Source: Methylobacterium gossipiicola (GTDB taxonomy: Bacteria; Pseudomonadota; Alphaproteobacteria; Rhizobiales; Beijerinckiaceae). From it: 64,000 nucleotides of DNA. The notes under the pieces are model-generated. The model searched no databases and was not told where the DNA came from. It saw only the letters and a program-made list of their open reading frames with translations. Shown piece after piece: positions 1 through 8,697 of the stretch (the stretch's first letter is position 1; every line of letters starts with the position of its first letter). The position numbers and the translations under genes are program-made. Location: assembly GCF_900113485.1 (NCBI RefSeq), contig NZ_FOPM01000001.1, positions 248,001 to 312,000 of the forward strand, in the 5' to 3' direction.

Positions 1-1053
1 CGCCGCCACCACCCAGACGAGGAGGAGAAGCCAGGTCGGGATCAGCAGGATCGCCCGGTCGTAGCCGTTATGGGCGGCGAGATAGACGATGAGGAGGAGG
101 CCGACGCCGGCCACCGCCGCGATGGAGATGCGCGCCACCCCGGCGGCCACGGGCGGATCGAATACCGCGAGGGCTACGAGGCCGGCGAGGAACGCGAGCC
201 AGAAGAAAGCAACATGGCTGTAGCGCACATGCCAGCGGCTGAGGTTGAGGTAAGCGAACAGGAACACCAGCAGGGTGGCACCGAGCACCGCCTCGGCCGA
301 GGCGCGGTAGATCCGCTCCGCCACCTCGGTGACGGGCAGGACGCGCTGAAGGAAGCCGAAATCGATACAGGCATAGGCCAGCACCGACCACGCCAGGGCG
401 GCGGCGGCGGGGAAGATGATCGCGCCCTTGACCACGAAGATGATCGTCAGGAACAAAGCCAGTAGGCCGGCGATGCCGATGATGATGCCCTTGTAGAGGG
501 TCAGGCCGGTGGATTTCTTGCGATAGGCTTCCTGGTCCCAGAGGTAGACCTGGGGAATGTTAGGCCCGCGCAGCTCGGCCACGTACGTGACGGTGGCGCC
601 GGGATCGAGGGTGATGACGAACTGGTCCGCCTCCGGATTCTCGTCGCGTTCCGGGCGGATACCCTGACTCGCCGTGATGGCGGCGATGCGCGAGCCGCCG
701 AGATCCGGCCAGATCACGCCCGAGCCGACGAGGCGGAAATGCGGGGCGACGAGGACACGGTCGATCTGCTCGTCGGTGTCGTTGGTGAGGGCGAACACCA
801 TCCAGTCGGGACGGGCACCCGTGTCGCGCGCCTTGACGACGATGCGGCGGACGATCCCGTCCTTCCCCGGCGCCGTGGAGATCTGGATGAGGTCACCGTC
901 CGAGCGATAGCGCTCGATCATCGGCGTCAGGTCGATGGCCGGGGCGTCGAGGGTGACGCGCACGGCTTCGACGGCTTGCGCCGGCGCCGAGAGGCCGAAG
1001 GCACCGAACAGGGCCGCGAGGATGGCGGTGATGACGAGAAAGATCTGACGCAA
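1..1053 (-). CDS. 7TM (7TMR-DISM-like) membrane sensor, N-terminal part, cut by window edge
   Basis: The frame is open from a TTG at 1053 to the first base, giving 351 residues with no stop, so the C-terminus lies outside the window. The protein begins with a signal peptide ending around APAQA. A beta-rich periplasmic region of roughly 140 residues follows, then five or six hydrophobic helices. This order fits 7TMR-DISM sensors, which usually carry a GGDEF, EAL or histidine-kinase output module; that output module is inferred and not visible here. The TTG start was chosen because it sits exactly at the signal peptide and no ATG is available upstream in frame. It lies downstream of the M16 peptidase on the same strand, separated by about 195 bases and a stem-loop, so it is probably transcribed separately. 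Confidence 0.6.
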   Translation of the reverse strand, partial: MRQIFLVITAILAALFGAFGLSAPAQAVEAVRVTLDAPAIDLTPMIERYRSDGDLIQISTAPGKDGIVRRIVVKARDTGARPDWMVFALTNDTDEQIDRVLVAPHFRLVGSGVIWPDLGGSRIAAITASQGIRPERDENPEADQFVITLDPGATVTYVAELRGPNIPQVYLWDQEAYRKKSTGLTLYKGIIIGIAGLLALFLTIIFVVKGAIIFPAAAALAWSVLAYACIDFGFLQRVLPVTEVAERIYRASAEAVLGATLLVFLFAYLNLSRWHVRYSHVAFFWLAFLAGLVALAVFDPPVAAGVARISIAAVAGVGLLLIVYLAAHNGYDRAILLIPTWLLLLVWVVAA

Positions 1054-1091
1054 CGGGCGAAGGTTCCGGCCGGTCGGGGCTGTAAGACGTC

Positions 1092-1120
1092 TACGGCTCA
1101 GGTCGAGGACCTGAGTCGTA
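1092..1120 (-). terminator. Stem-loop between M16 peptidase and sensor gene
   Basis: Two 13-base arms pair around a three-base loop (gag) with one G-U pair, running from TACGGCTC to GAGTCGTA. It lies about 130 bases past the M16 peptidase stop, before the sensor gene. There is no clear U-run on the minus strand, so termination is possible but unproven. Confidence 0.4.
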
Positions 1121-1248
1121 TCGGCGGCGCCCTCCACCGACAAGGCGGGGAACTGGCCTGAGCGAAAGCGCCCACGGATTCTTGCCGCGGGCGGCGTGTC
1201 CGCTGGATCACGTTCCTTTGCGGCTAAAACAAGCCGTGGCCGCGATCC

Positions 1249-2544
1249 TCACGCGGCGCGCAAGGCGGCGGCGATCCGCTCCAGGGGCGGCAGCTTCTTG
1301 ATCGGGCCGATGGCCGCGAGGGTCGGGGCGCCGGAGAGGAGCTTCACGCCGGCGGCGCGGACATCCTCGACGGTGACGGCGTCGACCTTGGCGATGACCT
1401 CGCTCGCCGGAATCACCCGACCCCAGGCCAGGATCTGCCGGGCGTTGCGCTCGATGCGCCCACCCGGCGTTTCGAGGGCGGACAGGAGAGAAACCTTCAG
1501 CTGCGCCTTGGCGCGGGCGACCTCGATGGTGTCGGCGTCGCGGGCCGCGCGCGTGGTGGCTTCCAGGGTCACGTCCACGAGTTGGCCGAGATCGCCGCCC
1601 GAGGTCCCGGCGCCGATGCCGAACAGGCCGCAATCGTGGAACGCCCAGTGGAACGCCTGGATCTCGTAGGCGAGCCCTCGAGTTTCGCGCACCTCGTGCC
1701 AGAGGCGCGAGGTTAGGCCGCCGCCGAGCACCTGGGTGAACATGTGGAGGGCGTAGTAGTCCGGATCGCGAAACGAGAGGCCGGGCAGTCCGAGAACCAC
1801 GTTGGCCTGCTCGAGCTTCTTCTGGATGCGCTTCTCACCGCCGCCATAGACACCCGGCACGGTCTCGGGCGGGATCGCTGACGCTAGGCTGCCGAAATGA
1901 TGTTGCGCCGCGTCCACGATGGCGTCGTGCCCGATGGCGCCGGCCGCCGCCAGGACGATGCGGTCCGGCGTGTATTCGCGGGCGATGTAGGCTTCGATGG
2001 CCGCGCGGTCGAAGCTGTTGATGGTTTCCGGCCGGCCGATGATGGGGCGACCCATGGGCTGGTCCGGGAACGCGGCTTCCGTGAAAGCCTCGTAAACCAC
2101 GTCGTCGGGCGTGTCCTCGATGGCGGCGTATTCCTGCAGGATCACGCTCTTCTCGCGGGCGAGCTCACCGGCGTCGAACACCGAGTCGGTGAGGATGTCG
2201 CCGATGACGTCGAGGGCGACGCCGGCATCCTCGCCCAGCACCCGGGCGGTGTAGCTCGTGCCCTCGGCGCTGGTGGCGGCATTGATGTCGCCGCCGACAT
2301 TCTCGATGTCCTCGGCGATGCGCCGGGCCGAACGCGTCTTGGTGCCCTTGAACGCCATATGCTCGATGAGATGGCTGAGGCCGCTCTCCTCGGGCCGCTC
2401 GTGGCGCGAGCCCGCGCCGACCCAGACGCCGAGGGTCGCCGTGGCGACACCCGGCATCGCCTCCGTCACGACGGTGACCCCGTTGTCGAGGCGGGTGATC
2501 CGCAGGTCGGGGGAGGCGCCGTGGGTGGCGAAGTGCTGGTTCAT
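1249..2544 (-). CDS. M16 family zinc metallopeptidase (MPP/PqqL-like)
   Basis: A 431-residue processing-peptidase-like protein. The inverted zinc motif HLIEH is at residues 58-62 and a third ligand Glu fits at 138, giving the canonical HxxEH-(about 75)-E spacing. The C-terminal half carries the second M16 domain (GLPGLSFRDPDYYAL, then GGGLTSRLWHEVRE). The ATG at 2544 was chosen because the homologous N-terminus (LDNGVTVVTE) begins right after it; a longer open frame reaches 2787 but overlaps thrC. The start is only four bases beyond the thrC stop, so the two are co-transcribed and probably translationally coupled. The thrC-M16 pairing is common in alphaproteobacteria. The physiological substrate is unknown; the family degrades or processes peptides. 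Confidence 0.93.
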   Translation of the reverse strand: MNQHFATHGASPDLRITRLDNGVTVVTEAMPGVATATLGVWVGAGSRHERPEESGLSHLIEHMAFKGTKTRSARRIAEDIENVGGDINAATSAEGTSYTARVLGEDAGVALDVIGDILTDSVFDAGELAREKSVILQEYAAIEDTPDDVVYEAFTEAAFPDQPMGRPIIGRPETINSFDRAAIEAYIAREYTPDRIVLAAAGAIGHDAIVDAAQHHFGSLASAIPPETVPGVYGGGEKRIQKKLEQANVVLGLPGLSFRDPDYYALHMFTQVLGGGLTSRLWHEVRETRGLAYEIQAFHWAFHDCGLFGIGAGTSGGDLGQLVDVTLEATTRAARDADTIEVARAKAQLKVSLLSALETPGGRIERNARQILAWGRVIPASEVIAKVDAVTVEDVRAAGVKLLSGAPTLAAIGPIKKLPPLERIAAALRAA

Positions 2545-2548
2545 GGCG

Positions 2549-3961
2549 TCAGCCGGCCTTGGTGATGCGGGCGTGGGTGCGGATGAAATTCTCCACCGCC
2601 GCCTGATCGTTGGCGAGGCGCGAGAACGTCTCCTTGCGGTCGAGGAGGTCGGCGAGGTGAGGCGGCAGGGCCGGGCGTGCGCCGCCCACGGCCTCGGACA
2701 CCGCATCCGGGAACTTCGCGGCGTGCGCCGTGGCAAGCGCCACGACGGGTGTGCGCGGGTCCCGATCAAGGAGTTGGCGCCCGGCATGGACCCCGATGGC
2801 GCTGTGCGGATCGATGACCTGACCCGTCTCCGCGAAGGTTCGGGCGATCTCGGCCTTCACGGCGTCCTCGGGCACCGCAGCGGCATCGAATTCGGCGCGG
2901 ACGGTGTCGAGCACAGCCGGATCGAGGGTGAAGCCGCCCGATTGCTTCAGGCCGGCCATGAGGCGCCCAAGGCTCGAAGAATCCCGCCCCAGGGCCTCGA
3001 ACAGCAGCCGTTCGAAGTTCGAGGAGATCTGGATGTCCATGGACGGCGAGGTGGTGGGCTGGACGCCCCGGACCTCGTAGGCCCCGTGCTCCAGGGTGCG
3101 GGCCAGGATGTCGTTGGCGTTGGTGCCGATCATCAGACGCTCGATGGGCAGGCCCATGCGCTTGGCGACCCAGCCGGCAAGGATGTCGCCGAAATTGCCC
3201 GTGGGCACGGCGAACGAGACCGGCCGGTGGGGGGCGCCCAGCGCCACGGCGGCGGTGAAGTAGTAGACCGCCTGGGCGGCGACGCGGGCCCAGTTGATGG
3301 AGTTGACGCCCGAGAGCTTCACAGCATCGGCGAACTCGGCGTGCTGGAACAGGGCTTTGACGATGTTCTGGCAATCGTCAAAATTTCCGTCGATGGCGAT
3401 GGCGTGGACGTTGTCCGCCCCCACCGAGGTCATCTGCCGGCGCTGCACTTCGGAGACGCGCCCCTCCGGAAACAGGATGAAGATGTCGACCTGATCGAGG
3501 CCCCGGAACGCCTCGACGGCGGCGGAGCCCGTATCGCCCGAGGTGGCGCCCACGATGGTGGCTCGGGTGCCGCGCGCGCGCAGGACATGGTCCATGAGCC
3601 GCCCGAGGAGCTGCATCGCCACGTCCTTGAACGCCAGCGTCGGCCCGTGGAAGAGTTCGAGCAGGAACAGATTGTCGTCGAGCTGGGTCAGGGGGCAGAC
3701 GGCCGGATGCCGGAACGTCGCGTAGGCTTCCTCGATCATCCGGTCGAGATCGGCGTCTTCGATCTCGCCGTCGATGAGCGGGCGCAGGACGATCTTGGCG
3801 GCGTCGGCATAGCGCAGGCCGGCGAGCCCCGCGATGGTCTCCCGCGAAAGCTGAGGCCAGCTCTCCGGCACGTAGAGACCGCCGTCGCGGGCGAGGCCGG
3901 CGAGGAGAGCATCGGAGAACGAGAGGGGCGCAGAGGCGCCGCGGGTCGAAACGTGAAGCAA
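2549..3961 (-). CDS. thrC: Threonine synthase
   Basis: A 470-residue PLP enzyme that converts O-phosphohomoserine to threonine and phosphate, the last step of threonine biosynthesis. The PLP lysine is K112 in PTLAFKDVAMQ, and the N-terminus STRGASAPLSFSDALLAGLA is the typical threonine-synthase start. The GATSGDTGSAA phosphate-binding loop and the FAVPTGNFGDILAG segment are both intact. Length fits the long (class II, proteobacterial) enzyme. It follows the DUF4864 gene by about 80 bases and is followed by the M16 peptidase after four bases. There is nothing odd in the reading frame. Confidence 0.97.
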   Translation of the reverse strand: MLHVSTRGASAPLSFSDALLAGLARDGGLYVPESWPQLSRETIAGLAGLRYADAAKIVLRPLIDGEIEDADLDRMIEEAYATFRHPAVCPLTQLDDNLFLLELFHGPTLAFKDVAMQLLGRLMDHVLRARGTRATIVGATSGDTGSAAVEAFRGLDQVDIFILFPEGRVSEVQRRQMTSVGADNVHAIAIDGNFDDCQNIVKALFQHAEFADAVKLSGVNSINWARVAAQAVYYFTAAVALGAPHRPVSFAVPTGNFGDILAGWVAKRMGLPIERLMIGTNANDILARTLEHGAYEVRGVQPTTSPSMDIQISSNFERLLFEALGRDSSSLGRLMAGLKQSGGFTLDPAVLDTVRAEFDAAAVPEDAVKAEIARTFAETGQVIDPHSAIGVHAGRQLLDRDPRTPVVALATAHAAKFPDAVSEAVGGARPALPPHLADLLDRKETFSRLANDQAAVENFIRTHARITKAG

Positions 3962-4041
3962 AGGGGCCTCCGGGAAGGGGCTCCATCTACACCAACCCGT
4001 CCGGCCTGTCGAAACCTATGGCGAACCCGCCCTGCGGCCGA

Positions 4042-4458
4042 TCAGGCACTGGTGCCCGGCGCCTTCGTCAGCTGGCACCCGGTGATGCGCCAGGCGCCGT
4101 CGGGCTGCTTCTCCAGGGTGTAGAGGGCGAGCCAATCGGCGCCCGACTCGTCCTGCACCGTAACCCCGAGGGCGACGCCGCCCGTGCCGACATCCTCGAC
4201 CCGGTCGATCTTAAAGCTGCGGGCGCGATAAACGGCGGCGTAACCCTGCCGAACCATGGCCAGGAAGGTATCGGGGGAGGGGAACATCCCCTGGATCGCA
4301 GGCGCGGCCTGAGCGTAGGCGGTGGTCGCGTCGTCCTTGCGGAACGCCTCGATCTGGCGCGTGACGGTGGCGCGGGCGGCGTCCCGATCGGCTTCGTCGG
4401 CGGCGTAAGCCGTGCCCATGGTGAGACCGAGGACCAGAAGCGGGATCGCGGCGCGCAT
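4042..4458 (-). CDS. Secreted DUF4864 protein
   Basis: A 138-residue protein with a clean signal peptide (MRAAIPLLVLGLTMGTAYA). The mature part has the DUF4864 pattern: an N-terminal helix with DAARATVTRQIEAFRKDD, a MFPSPDTFLAMV segment and a C-terminal strand set ending WRITGCQL. The domain resembles SnoaL/NTF2-like folds; no enzymatic function is established. A GGAG ribosome site precedes the ATG. It lies between surf1 and thrC on the same strand, probably in the tail of the respiratory operon, but no role in oxidase assembly can be read from the sequence. Confidence 0.8.
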   Translation of the reverse strand: MRAAIPLLVLGLTMGTAYAADEADRDAARATVTRQIEAFRKDDATTAYAQAAPAIQGMFPSPDTFLAMVRQGYAAVYRARSFKIDRVEDVGTGGVALGVTVQDESGADWLALYTLEKQPDGAWRITGCQLTKAPGTSA

Positions 4459-4534
4459 GGGCGGGGCTCCGAGGATTTCTCCTTTTCGAGAATAGGGCGC
4501 CCGCCGTCGCGGGCAACCGCTGCCCTCGGCCGCC

Positions 4535-5290
4535 TCAGGCCGTGTCGTTCGGATCGAACAGGCGCTTCCATGCGAAAACCCCGAAGACGCCGATGAGGCA
4601 GGCGGCGATGCCGAACCACGTGAAGGCGTATTGCAGGTGGTTGTTCGGCAGATCGACGCGCAACTGCCCCCCCTTGGGCCAGCCGCCGGGATTGAGTGTG
4701 GCGTCGGCCTCGACGAGGTAGGGGAGGGGATCGGCGATGCCGGCAGCCGCGCTGATGCCCGCGATGTCGCGGTTGAACCACTCGTGGCGAGCCGGATCGG
4801 GGGCCGGTACGAATAGGGTGCGGGGTTCGGAACCCCTGAGGATGCCGGTGATCGTGGTCTCGCCGGAGACTTGGCCCGCGGCGCGGCTCGTCGGCGCCTT
4901 GAGCTCGGTCGGGATGAAACCGCGATTGACCAGGACCGTCCCGCCCTCCCGAAGTTGCAGCGGCGTCAGAACGTAGTAGCCCTGCAGGGCGCGGCCCGGC
5001 GTGGCGCCGGCCGCCAGACCGTGCACGAGGGTCTCGCGGTCGTTCAGGAGCGTGCCGGTGACCCGAACCCGGCGGAACTCGTCCGTCTCGGGATTCCAGG
5101 CGGCCGCGAGGGGCAGCGCGCCGGGCGGCTCCACCTGCGAACGAGCCAGGATACGGGCGATGAGCGCCTCCTTCTGTCCCTTGCGGTCGAGCTGCCACAC
5201 GCCGAGGCCGAGGAGGATCGCAAGGCAGATCAGGGAAGCGAGACCGGGCGCCAGGAGGGCGCGCGCGGCGCCGGGCCGAATGGCGGGCAC
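4535..5290 (-). CDS. SURF1 family cytochrome oxidase assembly protein
   Basis: A 251-residue inner-membrane protein with the SURF1 layout: one N-terminal helix (LLAPGLASLICLAILLGLGVWQLDRK), a periplasmic domain with GYYVLTPL and VNRGFIP, and a C-terminal helix (HLQYAFTWFGIAACLIGVF). SURF1 proteins help insert heme a into subunit I of aa3 oxidases. The GTG start at 5290 shares one base with the TAG stop of the DUF983 gene, which indicates translational coupling and decides the start over the longer open frame reaching 5674. Its position after coxC and DUF983 matches the usual alphaproteobacterial cluster. Confidence 0.93.
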   Translation of the reverse strand: MPAIRPGAARALLAPGLASLICLAILLGLGVWQLDRKGQKEALIARILARSQVEPPGALPLAAAWNPETDEFRRVRVTGTLLNDRETLVHGLAAGATPGRALQGYYVLTPLQLREGGTVLVNRGFIPTELKAPTSRAAGQVSGETTITGILRGSEPRTLFVPAPDPARHEWFNRDIAGISAAAGIADPLPYLVEADATLNPGGWPKGGQLRVDLPNNHLQYAFTWFGIAACLIGVFGVFAWKRLFDPNDTA

Positions 5291-5658
5291 TAGCGGAAGC
5301 GTCCCTGCTCGGCCTTGTTGGCGAATTGCAGGGCAGCGAGCACGCCCTTGAGGGGGCGGATGATGGCGAGGCTCAGGCCCACGGACAGGGTGCCGGCCAC
5401 GAGGGCATGGACCCAGATGGGCGGCTCGTAGGCGATCTCCAGCCACAGGGCGAGACCGACCACGACGGTACCCACGATGGACATGACGAAGAAGGCCGGG
5501 CCGTCGCCGGAATTGAAGTTCGAATAGTCGAGGCCGCAGGCTTCGCAGGACGGCGCGAAGGTCAGGAATCCGTTGAACATGTGGCCCTCGCCGCAACGGG
5601 GGCAGCGGCCGCGCAGGCCGGTGGGAATAGGCGGGGGAAGCGGCCGCGTTGCGTCCAA
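5290..5658 (-). CDS. DUF983 zinc-ribbon membrane protein
   Basis: A 122-residue protein with two CxxC pairs near the N-terminus (CPRCGEG and CEACGLDY), a likely zinc ribbon, followed by two hydrophobic helices (FFVMSIVGTVVVGLALWLEIAY and IWVHALVAGTLSVGLSLAII). This is the DUF983 pattern, a family almost always found beside cytochrome oxidase genes in alphaproteobacteria. Its function is unknown; a role in oxidase biogenesis is inferred from context. The stop overlaps the surf1 GTG by one base. Confidence 0.88.
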   Translation of the reverse strand: MDATRPLPPPIPTGLRGRCPRCGEGHMFNGFLTFAPSCEACGLDYSNFNSGDGPAFFVMSIVGTVVVGLALWLEIAYEPPIWVHALVAGTLSVGLSLAIIRPLKGVLAALQFANKAEQGRFR

Positions 5659-5728
5659 GATGCGTACTCCTCAAGCCCCCATCATACGGGCTCGATAGGA
5701 TATGGGGACAGAATTGTCTTCCACATGC

Positions 5729-5754
5729 GAAAGGGCGGCTCGCGCCGCCCTTTC
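5729..5754 (-). terminator. Stem-loop after coxC
   Basis: Perfect 11-base arms, GAAAGGGCGGC and GCCGCCCTTTC, around a four-base loop, starting about 30 bases after the coxC stop. It probably ends or attenuates the oxidase transcript before DUF983 and surf1, although no long U-run follows. Confidence 0.6.
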
Positions 5755-5786
5755 ATGGCTCTCATGCAGTGCGGGACTGCGAACGG

Positions 5787-6644
5787 TCAGTGAGCGGCGT
5801 GGCCGACACCCGAACCCCAGACGTAGATGGAAGCGAACAGGAACAGCCACACCACGTCGACGAAGTGCCAATACCAGGCGGCGAACTCGAAGCCGAGGTG
5901 CTGACGCACGGTGAACTGGCCGAGATAGGCGCGGTAGAGGCAGATCGCGAGGAAGATCGTTCCGATGATGACGTGGAAGCCGTGGAAGCCCGTCGCCATG
6001 AAGAAGGTCGCCGAGTAGATGCTGCCCGAGAAGCCGAAATGGGCGTGGGCATACTCGTAGGCCTGGCAAGCCGAGAACAGCACACCGAGGATGATCGTCA
6101 GCCACAGGCCGTACTTCAGACCCTTCCGGTCGTCGTTCAGCAGGGCATGGTGGGCCCAGGTGATGGTGGTGCCCGAGGTGAGCAGGATCAGGGTGTTCAG
6201 GAGCGGCAGGTGCCAGGGATCGAACGCCTCGATGCCCTTCGGCGGCCAGGTGCCCCCGGTGAAGTCGACGCGGGTCGCCTGGATCGGGTCGGCGGTGTAG
6301 AGAGCCGCCTCGAAATAGGCCCAGAACCACGCGGCGAAGAACATCACCTCGGAGGCGATGAACATGATCATGCCGTAGCGGTGATGGAGCTGCACCACCC
6401 GGGTGTGGTCGCCCTGATTGGCCTCGTGCACCACGTCCTTCCACCAGGCATACATGGTGTAGAGAACGCCGAGGGTGCCGGCCCCGAAGATGTAGGCGCC
6501 CGGCGCGAGGGTGCCGATGGTGAGGCTCTTCATCCAGAAGACGGCGCCGAACGCCATCAGGAAGCCGGAGAAGGCGCCAATCAGCGGCCACGGGCTCGGG
6601 GCGAGAATGTGGTAATCGTGGTTCTTGGCGTGCGCCTCGGCCAT
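5787..6644 (-). CDS. coxC: Cytochrome c oxidase subunit III
   Basis: A 285-residue, seven-helix subunit III of the aa3-type heme-copper oxidase in the inner membrane. Recognisable segments are HAKNHDYHILAPSPWPL at the N-terminus, the FIASEVMFFAAWFWAYF helix, ATGFHGFHVIIGT, and the end FAAWYWHFVDVVWLFLF. Subunit III stabilises the catalytic core and bears a lipid-binding cleft. It lies 158 bases after ctaG, longer than other gaps in the cluster, so it may have its own promoter. A terminator-like hairpin follows. Confidence 0.97.
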   Translation of the reverse strand: MAEAHAKNHDYHILAPSPWPLIGAFSGFLMAFGAVFWMKSLTIGTLAPGAYIFGAGTLGVLYTMYAWWKDVVHEANQGDHTRVVQLHHRYGMIMFIASEVMFFAAWFWAYFEAALYTADPIQATRVDFTGGTWPPKGIEAFDPWHLPLLNTLILLTSGTTITWAHHALLNDDRKGLKYGLWLTIILGVLFSACQAYEYAHAHFGFSGSIYSATFFMATGFHGFHVIIGTIFLAICLYRAYLGQFTVRQHLGFEFAAWYWHFVDVVWLFLFASIYVWGSGVGHAAH

Positions 6645-6802
6645 CTCAACGTCTCTCCTGACCCCAGGCCCCCGACCGCGATGCGGTTCCAGGGCTCTCT
6701 CGTTGTTTCGGTTGGACCGGATACCCGGTCTCGACGCTCAAACCCTTAATCAGCCCGGCGCTCTCTTGTCACGCTTGGGGCATTGAAAACAGGGCCGGAG
6801 CG

Positions 6803-7402
6803 TCAAAAATTCGACTTCTTCTGCGTGCCGCCTGGTGTCGCAAGCGCGGCCGTGGGCTGCCCGTTCTTCGAGGCGAAGTAGGTGTAGGACAGCGTCATCT
6901 CGCTGAGATGCGCGGTGTTCGAATCCTGCCGCAGGGCGGGATCGATGTAGAACACCACCGGAAAATCCATGGCTTCGCCCGGCTGCAGAGTCTGCTCATT
7001 GAAGCAGAAGCACTCGATCTTGACGAAGTAGGCACCCATCAGGCCCGGCTGGACATTGAAGGTCGCGATGCCGGTGGAGGGCGTCGAACCGGTGTTCTTC
7101 ACGCGGAAGAACACCGTCTTGGTCTCCCCGAGATGCACCGCGACCTGAGGCGACTCGGCCTGGAAGCGCCAGGGCAGACCCGAGGCGACATTGGTGTCGA
7201 ACCGGACGAGCATCGTGTCGTCGGTCGCGGCCGCTGCCGGCGCGGAGCCCTGGCGCGGCGTGCCGTCGAAGCCCGTCGCCTTGCAGAAGAGGTTGTAGAG
7301 CGGCACCGACGCGAAGGCGAGGCCGATCATCCCGAAGGCGATGCCGGCGCAGGCGAAGGCCGTGACGGCGGCCTTGCGGGTCGATGGGGAGCGGTCGGTC
7401 AT
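6803..7402 (-). CDS. ctaG: Cytochrome c oxidase assembly protein CtaG/Cox11
   Basis: A 199-residue copper chaperone that delivers copper to the CuB site of subunit I. It has one N-terminal helix (VTAFACAGIAFGMIGLAFASVPLYNLFCKATGF in pieces) and a periplasmic immunoglobulin-like domain with the copper motif CFCF in IECFCFNEQ. The ATG at 7402 was preferred to one 24 bases upstream at 7426, because the upstream choice would overlap the end of the small coxF gene; both are possible. It sits directly after coxF in the cluster. Confidence 0.95.
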   Translation of the reverse strand: MTDRSPSTRKAAVTAFACAGIAFGMIGLAFASVPLYNLFCKATGFDGTPRQGSAPAAAATDDTMLVRFDTNVASGLPWRFQAESPQVAVHLGETKTVFFRVKNTGSTPSTGIATFNVQPGLMGAYFVKIECFCFNEQTLQPGEAMDFPVVFYIDPALRQDSNTAHLSEMTLSYTYFASKNGQPTAALATPGGTQKKSNF

Positions 7403-7422
7403 GGTATCTCCGTCGCCGCGCC

Positions 7423-7581
7423 TCACAGCGCGCGATTGAGGACCTGAGGTCCGAGCTTCGCGATGGTCAGCACGTAGAAGATCGCCACCAGGGTGAACAG
7501 GACCGCCGCGATGGCCAGTGACCGTTTGCGGCGCCGCTGCGTTTCCTCCGGCGTCAGGGGCCGGGGCCGGGGCTCGATCAT
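7423..7581 (-). CDS. CoxF-like small membrane protein
   Basis: A 52-residue frame, too short for routine ORF lists. It has a charged N-terminus ([12 protein letters not shown]) and one transmembrane helix ([20 protein letters not shown]). Its ATG overlaps the ctaB stop in an ATGA arrangement. A small one-helix protein at exactly this place, between ctaB and ctaG, is known in rhizobial cox clusters as CoxF. Its function is not established; a role in oxidase assembly is inferred from position. Overlap, topology and synteny together make it a real gene. Confidence 0.85.
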   Translation of the reverse strand: MIEPRPRPLTPEETQRRRKRSLAIAAVLFTLVAIFYVLTIAKLGPQVLNRAL

Positions 7582-8531
7582 GCGATCACCGCGCGGAACA
7601 GGCCGAGGCTGTGCTCGGACAGCAGGGCCGAGAACAGGAGGAACAGGTAGAGGATCGAGAAACCGAACATCCCCAGCGCCGCCTTGCGCTCCGCTTCGCC
7701 CTCGCGGTTGCGGAAGACGTGGACGCTGAAGGCCAGCATGCCGAGGCCGCCCAGGAGGGCGGTCACGCCGTAGAGCAGGCCGCCGAACCCGAGGAAGACG
7801 GGGGCGAGGCCGATGGGGAACAGGATGAGGGAATAGTAAATGATCTGACGGCGGGTCGATTGCGGCCCGGCGACATTCGGCATCATCGGGATGCCGGCCT
7901 TGGCGTACTCACCCGACTTGATGAGGGCTAGCGCCCAGAAGTGCGGCGGCGTCCAGATGAAGATGATGAGGAACAGGACGATGGATTCGATGCCCACCGT
8001 ACCCGTGACCACGGCCTGACCGATGATCGGGGGGAGGGCGCCGGCCGCACCGCCGATGACGATGTTCTGCGGCGTCGCGCGCTTCAGCCACATGGAATAG
8101 AAGACCGCGTAGAACACGATGGTGAAGGCCAGGAGCCCTGCGGCGAGCCAGTTGGAGGCGAGGCCGAGGACGAGGACGGAGCCCACCGACAGCACGATGC
8201 CGAAGGCGAGGGCCTCGCCCGGCTGGATGCGCCCATCCGGGATCGGCCGCTTGGCCGTGCGGGTCATCACCGCGTCGATATCGGCGTCCCACCACATGTT
8301 GAGGCAGCCGGACGCGCCGGCGCCGACGGCGATCATCAGGAGCGAGATCGACCCCACCACGGGCTGGATGTGGACGTTCGACACCGCCATGCCGACGAGG
8401 GCGGTGAAGATCACCAGCACCATCACCCGGGGCTTCAGCAGGGCGAAGAAGTCGGAGACTTCGCCGCCGACGGCCATCGTGACCGGGTGCGGCTCGGCGT
8501 CAGCGGACAGGCTGTTCGACAGGCTCGTCAT
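7578..8531 (-). CDS. ctaB: Protoheme IX farnesyltransferase (heme O synthase)
   Basis: A 317-residue polytopic UbiA-family prenyltransferase that adds a farnesyl group to protoheme to give heme O, the precursor of heme a for the adjacent oxidase. The first Asp-rich site is [19 protein letters not shown] and the second polar loop is at [15 protein letters not shown]; both are intact. Eight or nine hydrophobic segments are visible. The stop overlaps the coxF start. It lies 166 bases downstream of coxA, with two stem-loops in the gap that could lower its expression relative to the structural subunits. Confidence 0.96.
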   Translation of the reverse strand: MTSLSNSLSADAEPHPVTMAVGGEVSDFFALLKPRVMVLVIFTALVGMAVSNVHIQPVVGSISLLMIAVGAGASGCLNMWWDADIDAVMTRTAKRPIPDGRIQPGEALAFGIVLSVGSVLVLGLASNWLAAGLLAFTIVFYAVFYSMWLKRATPQNIVIGGAAGALPPIIGQAVVTGTVGIESIVLFLIIFIWTPPHFWALALIKSGEYAKAGIPMMPNVAGPQSTRRQIIYYSLILFPIGLAPVFLGFGGLLYGVTALLGGLGMLAFSVHVFRNREGEAERKAALGMFGFSILYLFLLFSALLSEHSLGLFRAVIA

Positions 8532-8610
8532 GGGGGCTCGACTACGGTTGTCCTAGGGGCTTTCGGATCGCGCCGGCATCGACCGATGCTGCTTGGCGCC
8601 GCCCTTTTCG

Positions 8611-8641
8611 GGATGCCCCACCGCTTCGCGGCCGGGCATCC
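8611..8641 (-). promoter_or_regulatory. Stem-loop in the coxA-ctaB gap (distal)
   Basis: Eight-base arms GGATGCCC and GGGCATCC enclose 15 bases. It is the second of two hairpins met by transcription leaving coxA. No U-run follows, so mRNA processing or attenuation is as likely as full termination. Confidence 0.45.
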
Positions 8642-8649
8642 GGGAAAGA

Positions 8650-8675
8650 GCGGGGACCGCTCGCGCAGTCCCCGC
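8650..8675 (-). promoter_or_regulatory. Stem-loop in the coxA-ctaB gap (proximal)
   Basis: Eight-base arms GCGGGGAC and GTCCCCGC enclose ten bases, 22 bases after the coxA stop. Together with the hairpin at 8611-8641 it may protect or trim the 3' end of the abundant coxBA message. Confidence 0.45.
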
Positions 8676-8697
8676 AATCCTGAAAGCGAGTGCTCTC

